From: JALORV01 sp035429805
Lineage (GTDB): Bacteria; Pseudomonadota; Gammaproteobacteria; Burkholderiales; Burkholderiaceae_F
DNA: 59,668 bases
Assembly: GCA_035429805.1 (NCBI GenBank)
Contig: DAOMFL010000014.1
Location: 1-59,668 of the forward strand
Reading direction: 5' to 3'
The notes under the pieces are model-generated. The model was not told the DNA's origin, did no database searches, and saw nothing but the letters and a program-made list of their open reading frames with translations. Shown here in pieces: positions 1-8,163 of the stretch (its first letter is position 1; every line of letters begins with the position of its first letter). Made by a program: the position numbers and the translations under genes.

Positions 1-33
1 GCGTCGCACGTGCGCTCGTCCCGGAAAGGCATT

Positions 34-227
34 TCAGTCGGCTGCGCTCCGGAGCAGCCGCGCGCTCCGCCGAACTGGAACCCCGCGCACTCCGCCCCGC
101 GATGCTCGTCACAGTGTCAGGGAGTTGGAGGAGTGCGATCCTCCTCCCGCTCGGCGGGAGGTCGGGTGGGTGCCGTGCAATTGAAGTTCGGCGGAGCGCG
201 CGGCCGCTCCGGAGCGCAGACGACTGA
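34..227. repeat. Long inverted-repeat element (47-nt arms, about 100-nt core)
   Basis: The arm at 34-80 and the reverse complement of 181-227 match at 43 of 47 positions, ending in TCAGTCG and CGACTGA. The core at 81-180 contains a perfect 8-bp stem (143-150 with 154-161, loop TCG). There is no coding capacity that looks real. The element could be a non-autonomous mobile element or a large REP-type palindrome, and transcribed it would fold into a very long hairpin. No target-site duplication is visible. The inverted repeat is read directly; its nature is inferred. Confidence 0.75.
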
Positions 228-264
228 CTGGTCTTGAGCGCGCACGAAGTGCGCGTGCCGCTCC

Positions 265-302
265 GAGTGCACGTGCGACCGCGGAGCGGTCGCGTACACG
301 AG
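265..302 (+). repeat. Dispersed palindromic repeat, copy 1 (upstream of dapF)
   Basis: This 38-nt stretch matches 8791-8828 at 36 of 38 positions. Its centre is a hairpin, GCGACCGC-GGA-GCGGTCGC, and it ends with CGTACACGAG. A short shared block (GCGCGGCCGCTCCG) lies further upstream in both copies. It ends about 30 bases before the dapF start. A second small hairpin (239-245 with 249-255) sits just upstream in this copy only. Confidence 0.75.
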
Positions 303-332
303 GAGCGCCACGCTGCGTACACTTCCGCGCCA

Positions 333-1178
333 ATGAAACTGCGTTTCACCAAGATGCAGGGGGCCGGCAACGATTTCGTGATGCTCAACGGCATTGCGCA
401 GAAAGTCGACCTGTCGCGCGAGCAGCTGCGTCGTCTGGCGGACCGCCGCTTCGGTGTCGGCGCCGATCAGATCCTCGTGGTCGAGCCGGCCAGCCGCAGC
501 GATGTGGATTTCCGCTACCGCATCTTCAACAACGATGGCGGCGAGGTCGAGCAGTGCGGCAACGGCGCGCGCTGCTTCGTGCGCTTCGTGCGCGATCAGC
601 GTCTCACCGACAAGAGCTCGATCCGTGTCGAAACGCTGTCGGGCATCATCGAGCCGCGCCTGGCTGCATCTGGCGAAGTGACCGTGGATATGGGTACGCC
701 GGCATTCGATGTCTCCCGCGTGCCATTCGACGCCGCCGGACTGCAGCCGCGGGCGGACCATGACGACCTGCTGTGGCCGCTCGACGTCGGCGGGGCGGAG
801 CGGTGGGCCTCGGTGCTGTCGATGGGCAACCCGCATGCGGTGCAGCTGGTCGACGACGTCGATCGGGCGCCGGTGACCCTTGAAGGCCCGCTGATCGAGC
901 AGCACGCACGCTTCCCGCAGCGCGTGAACGCGGGCTACATGCAGGTCGTCGATCGACACTCGATCCGGCTGCGTGTGTGGGAGCGCGGCGCCGGCGAGAC
1001 GCTCGCCTGCGGCACCGGGGCGTGCGCGGCCGCGGTGGCCGGCATTCGTCGCGGTCGCCTGGCTTCGCCGGTGAAGGTCTCGGCGCGCGGCGGTACGCTG
1101 ACGATCGAATGGAGCGGCGGTCCGGTCTGGATGACCGGGCCGGCGACCCGGGTCTTTGAAGGCGAGTTCGAATTCTGA
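333..1178 (+). CDS. dapF: Diaminopimelate epimerase DapF
   Basis: Converts LL- to meso-diaminopimelate in the cytosol, the last step before lysine and a peptidoglycan precursor. The 281-residue product has the family's usual length. The two catalytic cysteines are visible: Cys75 in EQCGNGARC and Cys226 in LACGTGAC, each in its hallmark Gly-rich context. The reading frame is open further upstream to 234, but that extension translates the palindromic repeat and the homologous start is MKLRFTKMQG at 333. It is followed after 9 bases by the DUF484 gene and then xerC, the conserved proteobacterial dapF-DUF484-xerC cluster, so co-transcription is likely. Confidence 0.96.
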   Translation: MKLRFTKMQGAGNDFVMLNGIAQKVDLSREQLRRLADRRFGVGADQILVVEPASRSDVDFRYRIFNNDGGEVEQCGNGARCFVRFVRDQRLTDKSSIRVETLSGIIEPRLAASGEVTVDMGTPAFDVSRVPFDAAGLQPRADHDDLLWPLDVGGAERWASVLSMGNPHAVQLVDDVDRAPVTLEGPLIEQHARFPQRVNAGYMQVVDRHSIRLRVWERGAGETLACGTGACAAAVAGIRRGRLASPVKVSARGGTLTIEWSGGPVWMTGPATRVFEGEFEF

Positions 1179-1187
1179 AAGAGGGCC

Positions 1188-1844
1188 ATGCAAGTCGAGG
1201 ACATCGCGAACTATCTGTCCGGTCATCCGGACTTCTTTGACCAGCATCCGGAACTGCTGGCGAGCCTGCAGCTGCCGCACCCGCAAAGCGGTCCGGCGAT
1301 CTCGCTGATCGAGCGTCAGTCGTTGATCTTGCGCGAGCGCATCAAGGCCCTCGAGGCGCGCGTCGCGGACATGGTGCGCAACGCGCAGGAAAATGACGCG
1401 ATTTCTTCCCGTCTGGCGGCGTGGACGCGGGCCCTGCTGCTCGCGGATGACCCGAGCGCGCTGCCGGAGCGGCTCGTCGGAGCGATGAAGGAGACGTTCA
1501 GCGTGCCGCACTGTGCGCTGCGGCTATGGTCGGTGAAGCCGGCCTATACGTCCCTGCCCTGTGCGCGGCCGGTAGCGCCGGACACGATCTCGCTTGCCAA
1601 CAGCATGCGGGCGCCGTTCTGCGGTTCCAACGTCGGCTTCGAGGCGGTCACGTGGTTCGATGAGGGGGCGGCTGTCCAGAGCCTGGCGATGCTGCCGCTG
1701 CGAGTGGGCGCCGATCCTTCGACCTTCGGCCTGCTGGTGCTGGGCTCCGCCGACAAGGACCGGTTTCAGATCGGCATGGGCACGACGTTTCTCGAGCGCA
1801 TCGCCGAACTGTCGAGCGCTGCGCTGGCGCGGCTGCGCGCCTAG
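1188..1844 (+). CDS. DUF484 family protein (GAF-like)
   Basis: A 218-residue cytosolic protein of the DUF484 family, recognised by the N-terminal stretch around HPDFFDQHPELL, the ISLIERQ segment and the placement between dapF and xerC. The N-terminal part (about residues 1-70) is helical with a short coiled coil (ALEARVADMVRNAQEND); the remainder resembles a GAF domain. The molecular function of the family is not established; its constant linkage to xerC suggests a role near chromosome or cell-cycle functions, which is inference. It starts 10 bases after dapF ends. Confidence 0.9.
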   Translation: MQVEDIANYLSGHPDFFDQHPELLASLQLPHPQSGPAISLIERQSLILRERIKALEARVADMVRNAQENDAISSRLAAWTRALLLADDPSALPERLVGAMKETFSVPHCALRLWSVKPAYTSLPCARPVAPDTISLANSMRAPFCGSNVGFEAVTWFDEGAAVQSLAMLPLRVGADPSTFGLLVLGSADKDRFQIGMGTTFLERIAELSSAALARLRA

Positions 1845-1876
1845 CATGGCCGTACCGGCCGGGAGCTGATGCATCG

Positions 1877-2800
1877 ATGGAAGAATCCGTCGCGACGTTC
1901 CTGGAGCAGCTGCGCGGCCAGCGCCGCGGCTCGGCCCACACCATCGCTGCCTACCGGCGCGACCTGGAGAAACTTGGCCAACTCGCCGCCGGCCGTGCGC
2001 CGGATCAATTGACGTCGCATGACGTCCGGGGTTTCGTGGCGCGTCTGCACGGCGCCGGGCTGTCCGCGGCGTCGCTCGCGCGAACCCTGTCGGCGTGGCG
2101 CTCTTACTTCAGCTGGCTGACACAACGGGGATTGCTGCCAGCCAACCCTGCGCTTGGCCTGCGACCGCCGCGGCGCGAGCGGCGCCTGCCCAAGGCGCTG
2201 ACGGCGGACCAGGCGGTCACGCTGGCGGCCCACGAGGGCGACGGGTCGTGGCTGGCGCGGCGCGACCACGCGCTGGTCGAATTGCTGTACTCAAGCGGAT
2301 TGCGGCTTTCCGAACTCGTGTCGCTCGACTGGCGCCACTTCGACGCCGACGGGCCGCTGCCGCGGTCGGCGAGCTGGATCGATCTCGAGGCCGGCGAAGC
2401 CACTGTCCTGGGGAAAGGCTCGAAGACGCGCACCGTGCCGATCGGGACGGCGGCGCGGACTGCGCTGACGCTCTGGCTCGAGCAGCGCGGCGCGCTGCCG
2501 GGTGCTGATCCGCGCGCGCTCTTCATTTCCTCGCGCGGCCGGCGGCTCGCCGCACGCAGCGTGCAGGCGCGTCTCGGGGCGCTGGCGCGCCGGCTCGGCC
2601 TCGGCGTGCACGTGCATCCACACGTGCTGCGGCACTCGTTTGCGTCGCACCTGCTGCAGTCCAGCGGCGACCTGCGTGCCGTGCAGGAGCTGCTGGGCCA
2701 CGCGAACATCTCGACGACGCAGGTGTACACACGTCTCGACTGGCAGCACCTCGCGAAGACCTACGACGCCGCGCACCCGCGCGCGAAGCGCCGGGCCTGA
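1877..2800 (+). CDS. xerC: Tyrosine recombinase XerC
   Basis: Site-specific recombinase that acts with XerD at dif to resolve chromosome dimers during division. The 307-residue product has an N-terminal SAM-like core-binding domain (about residues 5-90) and a C-terminal catalytic domain. The full catalytic set is visible: Arg143 (GLRLSEL), Lys180 (LGKGSK), His249 and Arg252 (HVLRH), His275 (LGHANIS) and nucleophile Tyr284 (QVYTRLD). The start at ATG 1877 is 32 bases after the DUF484 gene, in the conserved dapF-DUF484-xerC cluster. No dif-like site was recognised in the window. Confidence 0.95.
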   Translation: MEESVATFLEQLRGQRRGSAHTIAAYRRDLEKLGQLAAGRAPDQLTSHDVRGFVARLHGAGLSAASLARTLSAWRSYFSWLTQRGLLPANPALGLRPPRRERRLPKALTADQAVTLAAHEGDGSWLARRDHALVELLYSSGLRLSELVSLDWRHFDADGPLPRSASWIDLEAGEATVLGKGSKTRTVPIGTAARTALTLWLEQRGALPGADPRALFISSRGRRLAARSVQARLGALARRLGLGVHVHPHVLRHSFASHLLQSSGDLRAVQELLGHANISTTQVYTRLDWQHLAKTYDAAHPRAKRRA

Positions 2801-2835
2801 GCCCGCCTGGAGCGGGCCATCCGCAAGTCGCTGCA

Positions 2836-4044
2836 ATGAGCCGCATCGTCCTGAGGCCGGGCAAGGAGAAATCCCTGTTGCGGCGACATCCGTGGGTCTA
2901 CGCCGGCGCGGTGGCGCGCGTCGAGGGCTCGCCCGCCAGTGGCGCCACGGTGGAAATCCGCGGCGCAGATGGCCGCTTTCTTGCGTGGGCCGCCTATTCG
3001 CCCGCTTCGTCGATCCGCGCGCGTGCGTGGTCCTTTGCCGAAGCGGCGCGTGTCGATGCCGATCTGCTGCGCCAGCGGGTCAGCGCGGCCGTGCAGCGAC
3101 GTGAGATGCTGGCCGCGGAAGGCAGTGCGGTGAGGCTCGTGTTCGGCGAGGCTGACGGTCTGCCGGGGCTGATCGTCGACCGCTATGCTGACCAGCTCGT
3201 CACGCAGTTTCAGTCGGCAGGTGCCGATGCCTGGCGCGCCATCCTGGTCGATGCGCTGGCCGACGCGACCGGCTGTTCCAATGTGTTCGACCGCAGCGAC
3301 GGCACCACGCGCGCGCGCGAGGGGCTGCCCGAGATCAGCGGCGTACTGCACGGCGCCGAACCGCCGGCGCAGATCGAGATCATCGAGCATGGCCTGCGAT
3401 TTCTGGTCGACGTCCGGCGCGGTCACAAGACCGGCTACTACGTCGACCAGCGCGACAACCGGCGCCTGGCGCGCGCGCTGGTCGAGCGGCATGAAGCGCC
3501 GGGTCGGCACGCGCCGCGCTGCCTGAACTGCTTCTGCTACACGGGCGGGTTCTCGATCGCGATGCTCGCGGGCGGGGCAGGGCACGTGCACTCGATCGAC
3601 TCCTCGGCCGACGCGCTGCGGCTGGGCGCCGAGCACGTGGCGCTGAACGGTCTGGCTGCCGAACGGGCGCACTGGCAGGAGGCCGACGTCTTCACGGCCC
3701 TGCGTGCGCTGAAGGCCGAAGGTGCGCAGTTCGACATCATCGTTCTCGATCCGCCCAAGTTCGCGTCGAGCCACCACCATGTCGACCGCGCGGCGCGGGC
3801 GTACAAGGACATCAATCTGAACGCGCTGCGGCTGCTGTCTCCCGGCGGGACACTGCTGACCTTTTCGTGCTCGGGCGCGATCGACGTCGACCTGTTTCAG
3901 AAGATCGTGGCTGGCGCGGTCATCGATGCCGGCGCCGACGCCTGGATGGTCGCCCGCCTGGGCGCTGGAGCGGACCATCCATTGATGATGACCGTGCCCG
4001 AGACCGAATATCTCAAGGGACTGCAGCTCACGCGCGTCAGCTGA
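2836..4044 (+). CDS. rlmI: 23S rRNA m5C methyltransferase, RlmI family
   Basis: Class I SAM-dependent methyltransferase of the RlmI/YccW family, which methylates C1962 in 23S rRNA. The 402-residue protein has an N-terminal PUA domain (about 1-80, beginning MSRIVLRPGKEKSLLRRH), a central RlmI-type domain and a C-terminal Rossmann fold with NCFCYTGGFS as the SAM-binding loop and VLDPPKFA as the substrate/catalytic motif, followed by LLTFSCSG carrying the cysteine expected in m5C enzymes. It starts 35 bases after xerC and may share its transcript. The exact target base is inferred from the family. Confidence 0.9.
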   Translation: MSRIVLRPGKEKSLLRRHPWVYAGAVARVEGSPASGATVEIRGADGRFLAWAAYSPASSIRARAWSFAEAARVDADLLRQRVSAAVQRREMLAAEGSAVRLVFGEADGLPGLIVDRYADQLVTQFQSAGADAWRAILVDALADATGCSNVFDRSDGTTRAREGLPEISGVLHGAEPPAQIEIIEHGLRFLVDVRRGHKTGYYVDQRDNRRLARALVERHEAPGRHAPRCLNCFCYTGGFSIAMLAGGAGHVHSIDSSADALRLGAEHVALNGLAAERAHWQEADVFTALRALKAEGAQFDIIVLDPPKFASSHHHVDRAARAYKDINLNALRLLSPGGTLLTFSCSGAIDVDLFQKIVAGAVIDAGADAWMVARLGAGADHPLMMTVPETEYLKGLQLTRVS

Positions 4045-4150
4045 CGGGCCACCGGCCCGGCTGGCCGGCGCCTGCGACTGATCTGCGCGATCCACTACAC
4101 TCCCGCCCCTTCATGAAGGCACCCTCGAGTGCTCTCCGGGGGAAAACCCT

Positions 4151-5248
4151 ATGCACGAAGCAAATCTGGTCCCGGTGACTGTGCTGACCGGCTTTCTCGG
4201 CGCCGGCAAGACGACGTTGCTCAACCGCATCCTGTCGGAACAGCATGGCCACAGGATCGCGGTGATCGAGAACGAGTTCGGCCCGGCGGGCGTCGACAAC
4301 GAGCTGCTGGTCACCGAGACCAACGAGCAGATTGTCGAGATGAACAACGGCTGCATCTGCTGCACCGTGCGCGGCGACCTGGTGCGCATCCTCGCGGATC
4401 TCAGGCGCAAGCGCGAGGCGAAGCAGCTCGACTTCGAGCGCGTCATTATCGAAACAACCGGCATGGCCAATCCCGGGCCGGTGACGCAGACATTCTTCAT
4501 CGAGGACGAGATCTCCTCGTACTTCCTGCTGGACAGCGTCATCACCGTCGTCGACGCCAAGCATGGCCACGACACGCTCGATCAGCAGGTCGAGGCGCAG
4601 AACCAGGTCGGGTTCGCCGACCGCATCCTGATGTCGAAGACCGACCTCGTCGACGCCGACGAAGTCGCGTCACTGCGCGAGCGGCTGGTGCGCATGAACC
4701 CGCGCGCGCCGATCAAGCCGGTCAACTTCGGCCAGGTTCCGCTGAAGGAAGTGCTCGACCTGCGCGGCTTCAACCTGAACGCGATCCTCGAGATCGATCC
4801 CGCCTTCCTCGCAGCCGAGCACCCGGACGCGGCGAAGTCGCGCGGTGGCAACGGCCACGCGCATGAGCACGAGCACGATCATGTCCACGACGAGCATTGC
4901 GGACACGATCATGACCATGATCATCACGGTCACCATCATCATCACGATGATGCGATCAAGGCATTCGTGTTTCAGTCCGGCAAGCCGTTCGACTCGGCCA
5001 AGCTGGAGGAATACATGGGGGCCCTGACTCAGGTTTACGGCCCTGACATGCTTCGGTATAAAGGCGTGCTTTTCATGAACGGGACCAACCGTCGCATGAT
5101 CTTCCAGGGCGTGCACATGCTCATGGGAGCAGACGTCGGGCGGCCGTGGGGCAAGGACGAGAAGCCCGCCAGCAAGATCGTGTTCATCGGGCGCAATCTG
5201 CCGAAGGACACCATACTCAAGGGCCTAGAAGCGTGCCTCGCGCGCTGA
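4151..5248 (+). CDS. CobW/G3E-family GTPase, putative zinc chaperone
   Basis: COG0523 metallochaperone GTPase, 365 residues. Walker A is GFLGAGKT (14-21). The family metal-binding CxCC motif is Cys68-Ile-Cys70-Cys71. A His/Asp-rich segment (about residues 236-268) with more than fifteen histidines separates the GTPase domain from the C-terminal CobW_C domain; such segments bind Zn or similar metals. It lies 42 bases upstream of dksA. Members next to dksA-type genes in other bacteria belong to zinc-limitation responses, but no Zur-like box was found in the 106-base gap upstream. The metal and client are unknown. Confidence 0.88.
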   Translation: MHEANLVPVTVLTGFLGAGKTTLLNRILSEQHGHRIAVIENEFGPAGVDNELLVTETNEQIVEMNNGCICCTVRGDLVRILADLRRKREAKQLDFERVIIETTGMANPGPVTQTFFIEDEISSYFLLDSVITVVDAKHGHDTLDQQVEAQNQVGFADRILMSKTDLVDADEVASLRERLVRMNPRAPIKPVNFGQVPLKEVLDLRGFNLNAILEIDPAFLAAEHPDAAKSRGGNGHAHEHEHDHVHDEHCGHDHDHDHHGHHHHHDDAIKAFVFQSGKPFDSAKLEEYMGALTQVYGPDMLRYKGVLFMNGTNRRMIFQGVHMLMGADVGRPWGKDEKPASKIVFIGRNLPKDTILKGLEACLAR

Positions 5249-5290
5249 TCCCGGCCGCAAGCCCAGAAGACTCAACGAGGTAGAGAAACG

Positions 5291-6172
5291 ATGGCTGCAG
5301 CAAAGAAGGCGCCGGCCAAGAAAGCGGCCAAGACCGCTGCCAGGAAGGTCGCCGTGAAGAAGGTCGCCGTGAAGAAAGTGCCCGCCAAGAAGGCGGCTGC
5401 GCCCAAACGCAAGCCGGCGAAAAAGCCGGCCCCGGCGCCGAAGTCCAAGGCCCCGGTGAAGCCAGTCGCCAAGACGGTGAAACCGTCAGTCAAGGCCGCG
5501 CCGAAGCCGGCCGCAAAGACTGTGACGTCGCGCGTCGCGGCGGCCAAGGACGCTCAAGTGGTGCAGAAGAAGACGCCGGCGGCGAAAACCGCCAGGGTCG
5601 AGCGTCCGGTCGTGGCCGCTCCCGCACCGATGCCGGTTGCGCCTTCGCCCGTCGCGGTCAAGGCGGCGCCCGCTCCGAGTCCGAAGGACCTCGCCGCCGC
5701 GCACGAATACCTGCTGGCCCGCTCCGCGACGCGCAGCGAAGAGCCGGTCACGCTCAACGGCAAGCGCCTGCCGACCGAGGGTGAATTGTTGAAGATGCCG
5801 GACTCGGCCTACATGAACGAGCAGCAGCTCGCATTCTTCAAATACCGGCTGCAGCAGATGGAACGCGAACTGCTGCAGAACGCCGATGAGACCACCGAGC
5901 ACCTGCGCGAGACCGTCATCGTTCCCGATCCTGCCGACCGCGCCACGATCGAGGAAGAGCATGCGCTGGAACTGCGCACGCGCGACCGCGAGCGCAAGCT
6001 GCTGAAGAAGGTGCAGCAGGCGCTCGGCCGCATCGAATCGGGCGAATACGGGTACTGCGAGGAAACCGGCGACCCGATCGGTGTCCCGCGCCTGCTGGCG
6101 CGACCGACCGCGACCCTTTCCCTCGAAGCCCAGCAGCGCCGCGAGATCAAGCAGAAGATGTACGGCGACTGA
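5291..6172 (+). CDS. dksA: RNA polymerase-binding DksA with lysine/alanine/proline-rich N-terminal tail
   Basis: Secondary-channel regulator of RNA polymerase that works with ppGpp. The 293-residue product is about twice the usual DksA length: residues 1 to about 135 form a Lys/Ala/Pro-rich histone-H1-like tail, and the DksA core begins near residue 165. The coiled-coil tip is intact (Asp213-Pro-Ala-Asp216-Arg-Ala218). Of the four zinc-finger cysteines only Cys256 remains (YCEETGDPIG; the second pair reads TLSLEAQ), as known for zinc-free DksA forms and typical of betaproteobacteria. A 15-bp exact tandem duplication (5345-5374) lies in the tail. A Shine-Dalgarno GAGGTAG precedes the ATG. Confidence 0.92.
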   Translation: MAAAKKAPAKKAAKTAARKVAVKKVAVKKVPAKKAAAPKRKPAKKPAPAPKSKAPVKPVAKTVKPSVKAAPKPAAKTVTSRVAAAKDAQVVQKKTPAAKTARVERPVVAAPAPMPVAPSPVAVKAAPAPSPKDLAAAHEYLLARSATRSEEPVTLNGKRLPTEGELLKMPDSAYMNEQQLAFFKYRLQQMERELLQNADETTEHLRETVIVPDPADRATIEEEHALELRTRDRERKLLKKVQQALGRIESGEYGYCEETGDPIGVPRLLARPTATLSLEAQQRREIKQKMYGD

Positions 6173-6694
6173 CGCGCCGCGTCGTCGGCCAACGTGCCCG
6201 CGGTCCGGGCCCCGCCATGGGGCCGGCGCCGCGGCCGCAACCCTCACCGCCGGGCGCATCCGGCGATGCTTACGATGCCTTCGCCCCGCCGCCGGTGCGC
6301 GCCGGCGTTGGTGATTCTGGCGCCTGACTTCGATCGGCGTGACGACCTTCGGGCTGTGCTGCGGCCCCGGGCGACGCTCGGCTAGCGACAGCAACCAAGT
6401 AATCCGCTCGGCCGGGAAGCGGTAGCCGACAGGCGGGATAGTCGCCCAGATCAGCGGTTTGGCGGGTGTTGAAAGTTGTTACTATCAGATGGACCTCGGC
6501 TTTCCGCGACCTGTCCCTCAACCAGAGCGCGGTGGGGCCTGAGCGGCTCCGCGGCGTGAGCGTCGGGTCCCGGAAGCTCGCGCTAACAGGGTATGAGGTC
6601 TGACCTTCGGCCGCGCCGGGACCTGCCGTAACTTGGTACAGAGGGTTTTGCAGTACAGCGGGCACGATTCCAGGCAAACGGGACAGCAGGCAGC
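6173..6694. other. 522-base gene-free stretch between dksA and the STAS gene
   Basis: No convincing coding region is present on either strand. A 6-bp hairpin (6208-6213 with 6219-6224, loop GCCAT) lies about 35 bases after dksA but has no following T-run, so it is at best a weak terminator. Isolated promoter-like hexamers occur (TTGAAA at 6469, TACTAT at 6480), but they are not correctly spaced. Its length is unusual for this compact window. Confidence 0.6.
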
Positions 6695-8119
6695 GTGGTC
6701 TTCTCCTTCTTCAAAAAGGACCCGAAGGACGAATCCTCGACCGGAAAAGGCGGGGCGTCGCGTTCTTCGCGCTCCGGGGCACGGCCGCTGCCCGGGCCCG
6801 TCAACCGCAATGCCGCCGCCACCCAGCCGAAGCCGGCCAACACCGATAGCGCTCCGGACAAGGATCTGGCCCGTACGCTGGCGATGGAAACCGCCGCGAA
6901 AATCGATGCGATCGAATCCGAGATGGCGCGTGACTTCATGCGCCCGTCGGGCGGCGGCCCGGTCTTCTCCAATTCCGCGGCCAACTCGACGCTGGGCCGC
7001 TTGTCGCAGCAGCCGGTCGAGCAACCGGTTCCTCCGACGCCGCCCAAGCGGCCCGAGACCGCTGACCTGACGGTCGAGGAATGGCAGGGCAACGCCAACG
7101 CGATCGAGATCCACGGAGAGGGTTCCGGGTCCGCAATCGACGAGGCGGCGATCCTTTTTGCGAACGGGCTGATCGAGCCGGCCGAAGCCGGATTGCGCGC
7201 TGCGATCCACTCCGACTCGCTGGGCGATTCCGCGCAGCGCGCGTGGCTGATGCTGTTTGAGCTGTTCCAGCAGCGCGGCGACAAGGCAAGCTTCGACAAC
7301 CTGACGATCGAATACGTGCTGCGCTTCGAAAGTTCGCCGCCGGCCTGGATCGATTACCGAGACGAGGCAACGGCGGCTGCCACCGGCAAGACCGCCGACG
7401 GTGCGCCGATCGTGCGCCTGCCGGAGGTTGTTGACGCCAACGTCGTGAAAGTCCTGGAGCAGTTGAAGAACCACTCGGTCCAGCACCAGTCGCTGACGCT
7501 CGACACCTCGGGCGTGCGGGAGATCGACCCCGTGGGCGCGGAACTTCTGCTGCGCGTGATCAACGCGTTCAAGCGTGCCAGCCATGAACTGATGGTCCTG
7601 GGCGCGGACCAGCTGATCACGCCGCTGCGTGCGGCAGTGGAGCCGGGTCGCCGCGACCAGAGTGATGCGGCCTGGATGCTTCTGCTCGAGGTGTTCCGGC
7701 TGCTGCAGCGGCAGCATGACTTCGAGGAAACAGGAATCCAGTACTGCATCACCTACGAGGTCTCGCCGCCGTCGTGGGAGCCGCCACCGCCGAGCCTCAA
7801 GACGCGCGCGGCCACGCCGGCTGACCGGCCGGCCGAGGTCGACGACGGCATGCAATGGAGAGGCACTGTGCGTGGCAACGGCGAGCCGCAGTTCGGCAAG
7901 CTGCAGGCCGCCGCCAAAACCGAGAAGCGGCTGCCCGTCGACTGCACCTACCTCAAGCGCATCGAATTTGCGACCGCAACGTCGCTGCTCACCCTTCTGA
8001 CCAAGCTGCGGCAGAGTGGCGTGACGGTCGAATTCCGCAACGTCAACCACATGATCTCGGCCCTCTTCTCGCTGCTGGGCGTCGACATGGTGGCCGACGT
8101 GCAGTTGCGTCGGATCTGA
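6695..8119 (+). CDS. STAS-domain protein of unknown function
   Basis: A 474-residue cytosolic protein starting at GTG 6695 (MVFSFFKKD). Residues 1 to about 125 are low-complexity (Gly/Pro/Ser and Lys-rich). The centre has a helical segment (about 145-235) and a STAS fold (about 240-345, including HSVQHQSLTLDTSGVREID and VGAELLLRVINAF); a second, weaker STAS-like stretch lies at the C-terminus (from LPVDCTYLKRIEFAT). STAS domains bind nucleotides or act in phospho-switch partner systems; no kinase or anti-sigma partner is adjacent. Its position just upstream of hslV is shared with other betaproteobacteria. Function unknown. Confidence 0.8.
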   Translation: MVFSFFKKDPKDESSTGKGGASRSSRSGARPLPGPVNRNAAATQPKPANTDSAPDKDLARTLAMETAAKIDAIESEMARDFMRPSGGGPVFSNSAANSTLGRLSQQPVEQPVPPTPPKRPETADLTVEEWQGNANAIEIHGEGSGSAIDEAAILFANGLIEPAEAGLRAAIHSDSLGDSAQRAWLMLFELFQQRGDKASFDNLTIEYVLRFESSPPAWIDYRDEATAAATGKTADGAPIVRLPEVVDANVVKVLEQLKNHSVQHQSLTLDTSGVREIDPVGAELLLRVINAFKRASHELMVLGADQLITPLRAAVEPGRRDQSDAAWMLLLEVFRLLQRQHDFEETGIQYCITYEVSPPSWEPPPPSLKTRAATPADRPAEVDDGMQWRGTVRGNGEPQFGKLQAAAKTEKRLPVDCTYLKRIEFATATSLLTLLTKLRQSGVTVEFRNVNHMISALFSLLGVDMVADVQLRRI

Positions 8120-8131
8120 TCGTCCCCATCT
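8104..8131 (+). promoter_or_regulatory. Putative sigma32 (RpoH) promoter of hslVU
   Basis: The -10 element CCCCATCT (8124-8131) fits the sigma32 consensus CCCCATNT exactly. The -35 position carries GTTGCGT (8104-8110), a weak match to CTTGAAA, with the preferred 13-base spacing. Transcription would begin near 8138, about 25 bases before the hslV start. The strong -10 and the biology support it; the weak -35 lowers confidence. Confidence 0.5.
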
Positions 8132-8163
8132 AGACTTCCGGGCCTCACTGGCCGGAGCTCTAC

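Noticed and set aside
234..332. Longer N-terminus for DapF starting at 234.
   Set aside because: The extra 33 codons translate the repeat and lack homology; the family start MKLRFTKMQG is at 333.
117..1511. A 464-residue minus-strand frame over dapF whose end shares a short peptide with a minus-strand frame at 8775-9956.
   Set aside because: The shared peptide is just the translation of the palindromic DNA repeat; both frames are shadows of dapF and hslU.
4045..4150. Possible Zur box upstream of the CobW-type GTPase.
   Set aside because: The 106 bases contain no AT-rich palindrome like known Zur sites; only GC-rich hairpins and a lone TACACT are present.
4857..4954. Tandem-repeat-like stretch of CAT/CAC and GAC/GAT codons.
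   Set aside because: It is the coding sequence of the His/Asp-rich metal segment of the GTPase, in frame and expected for the family.
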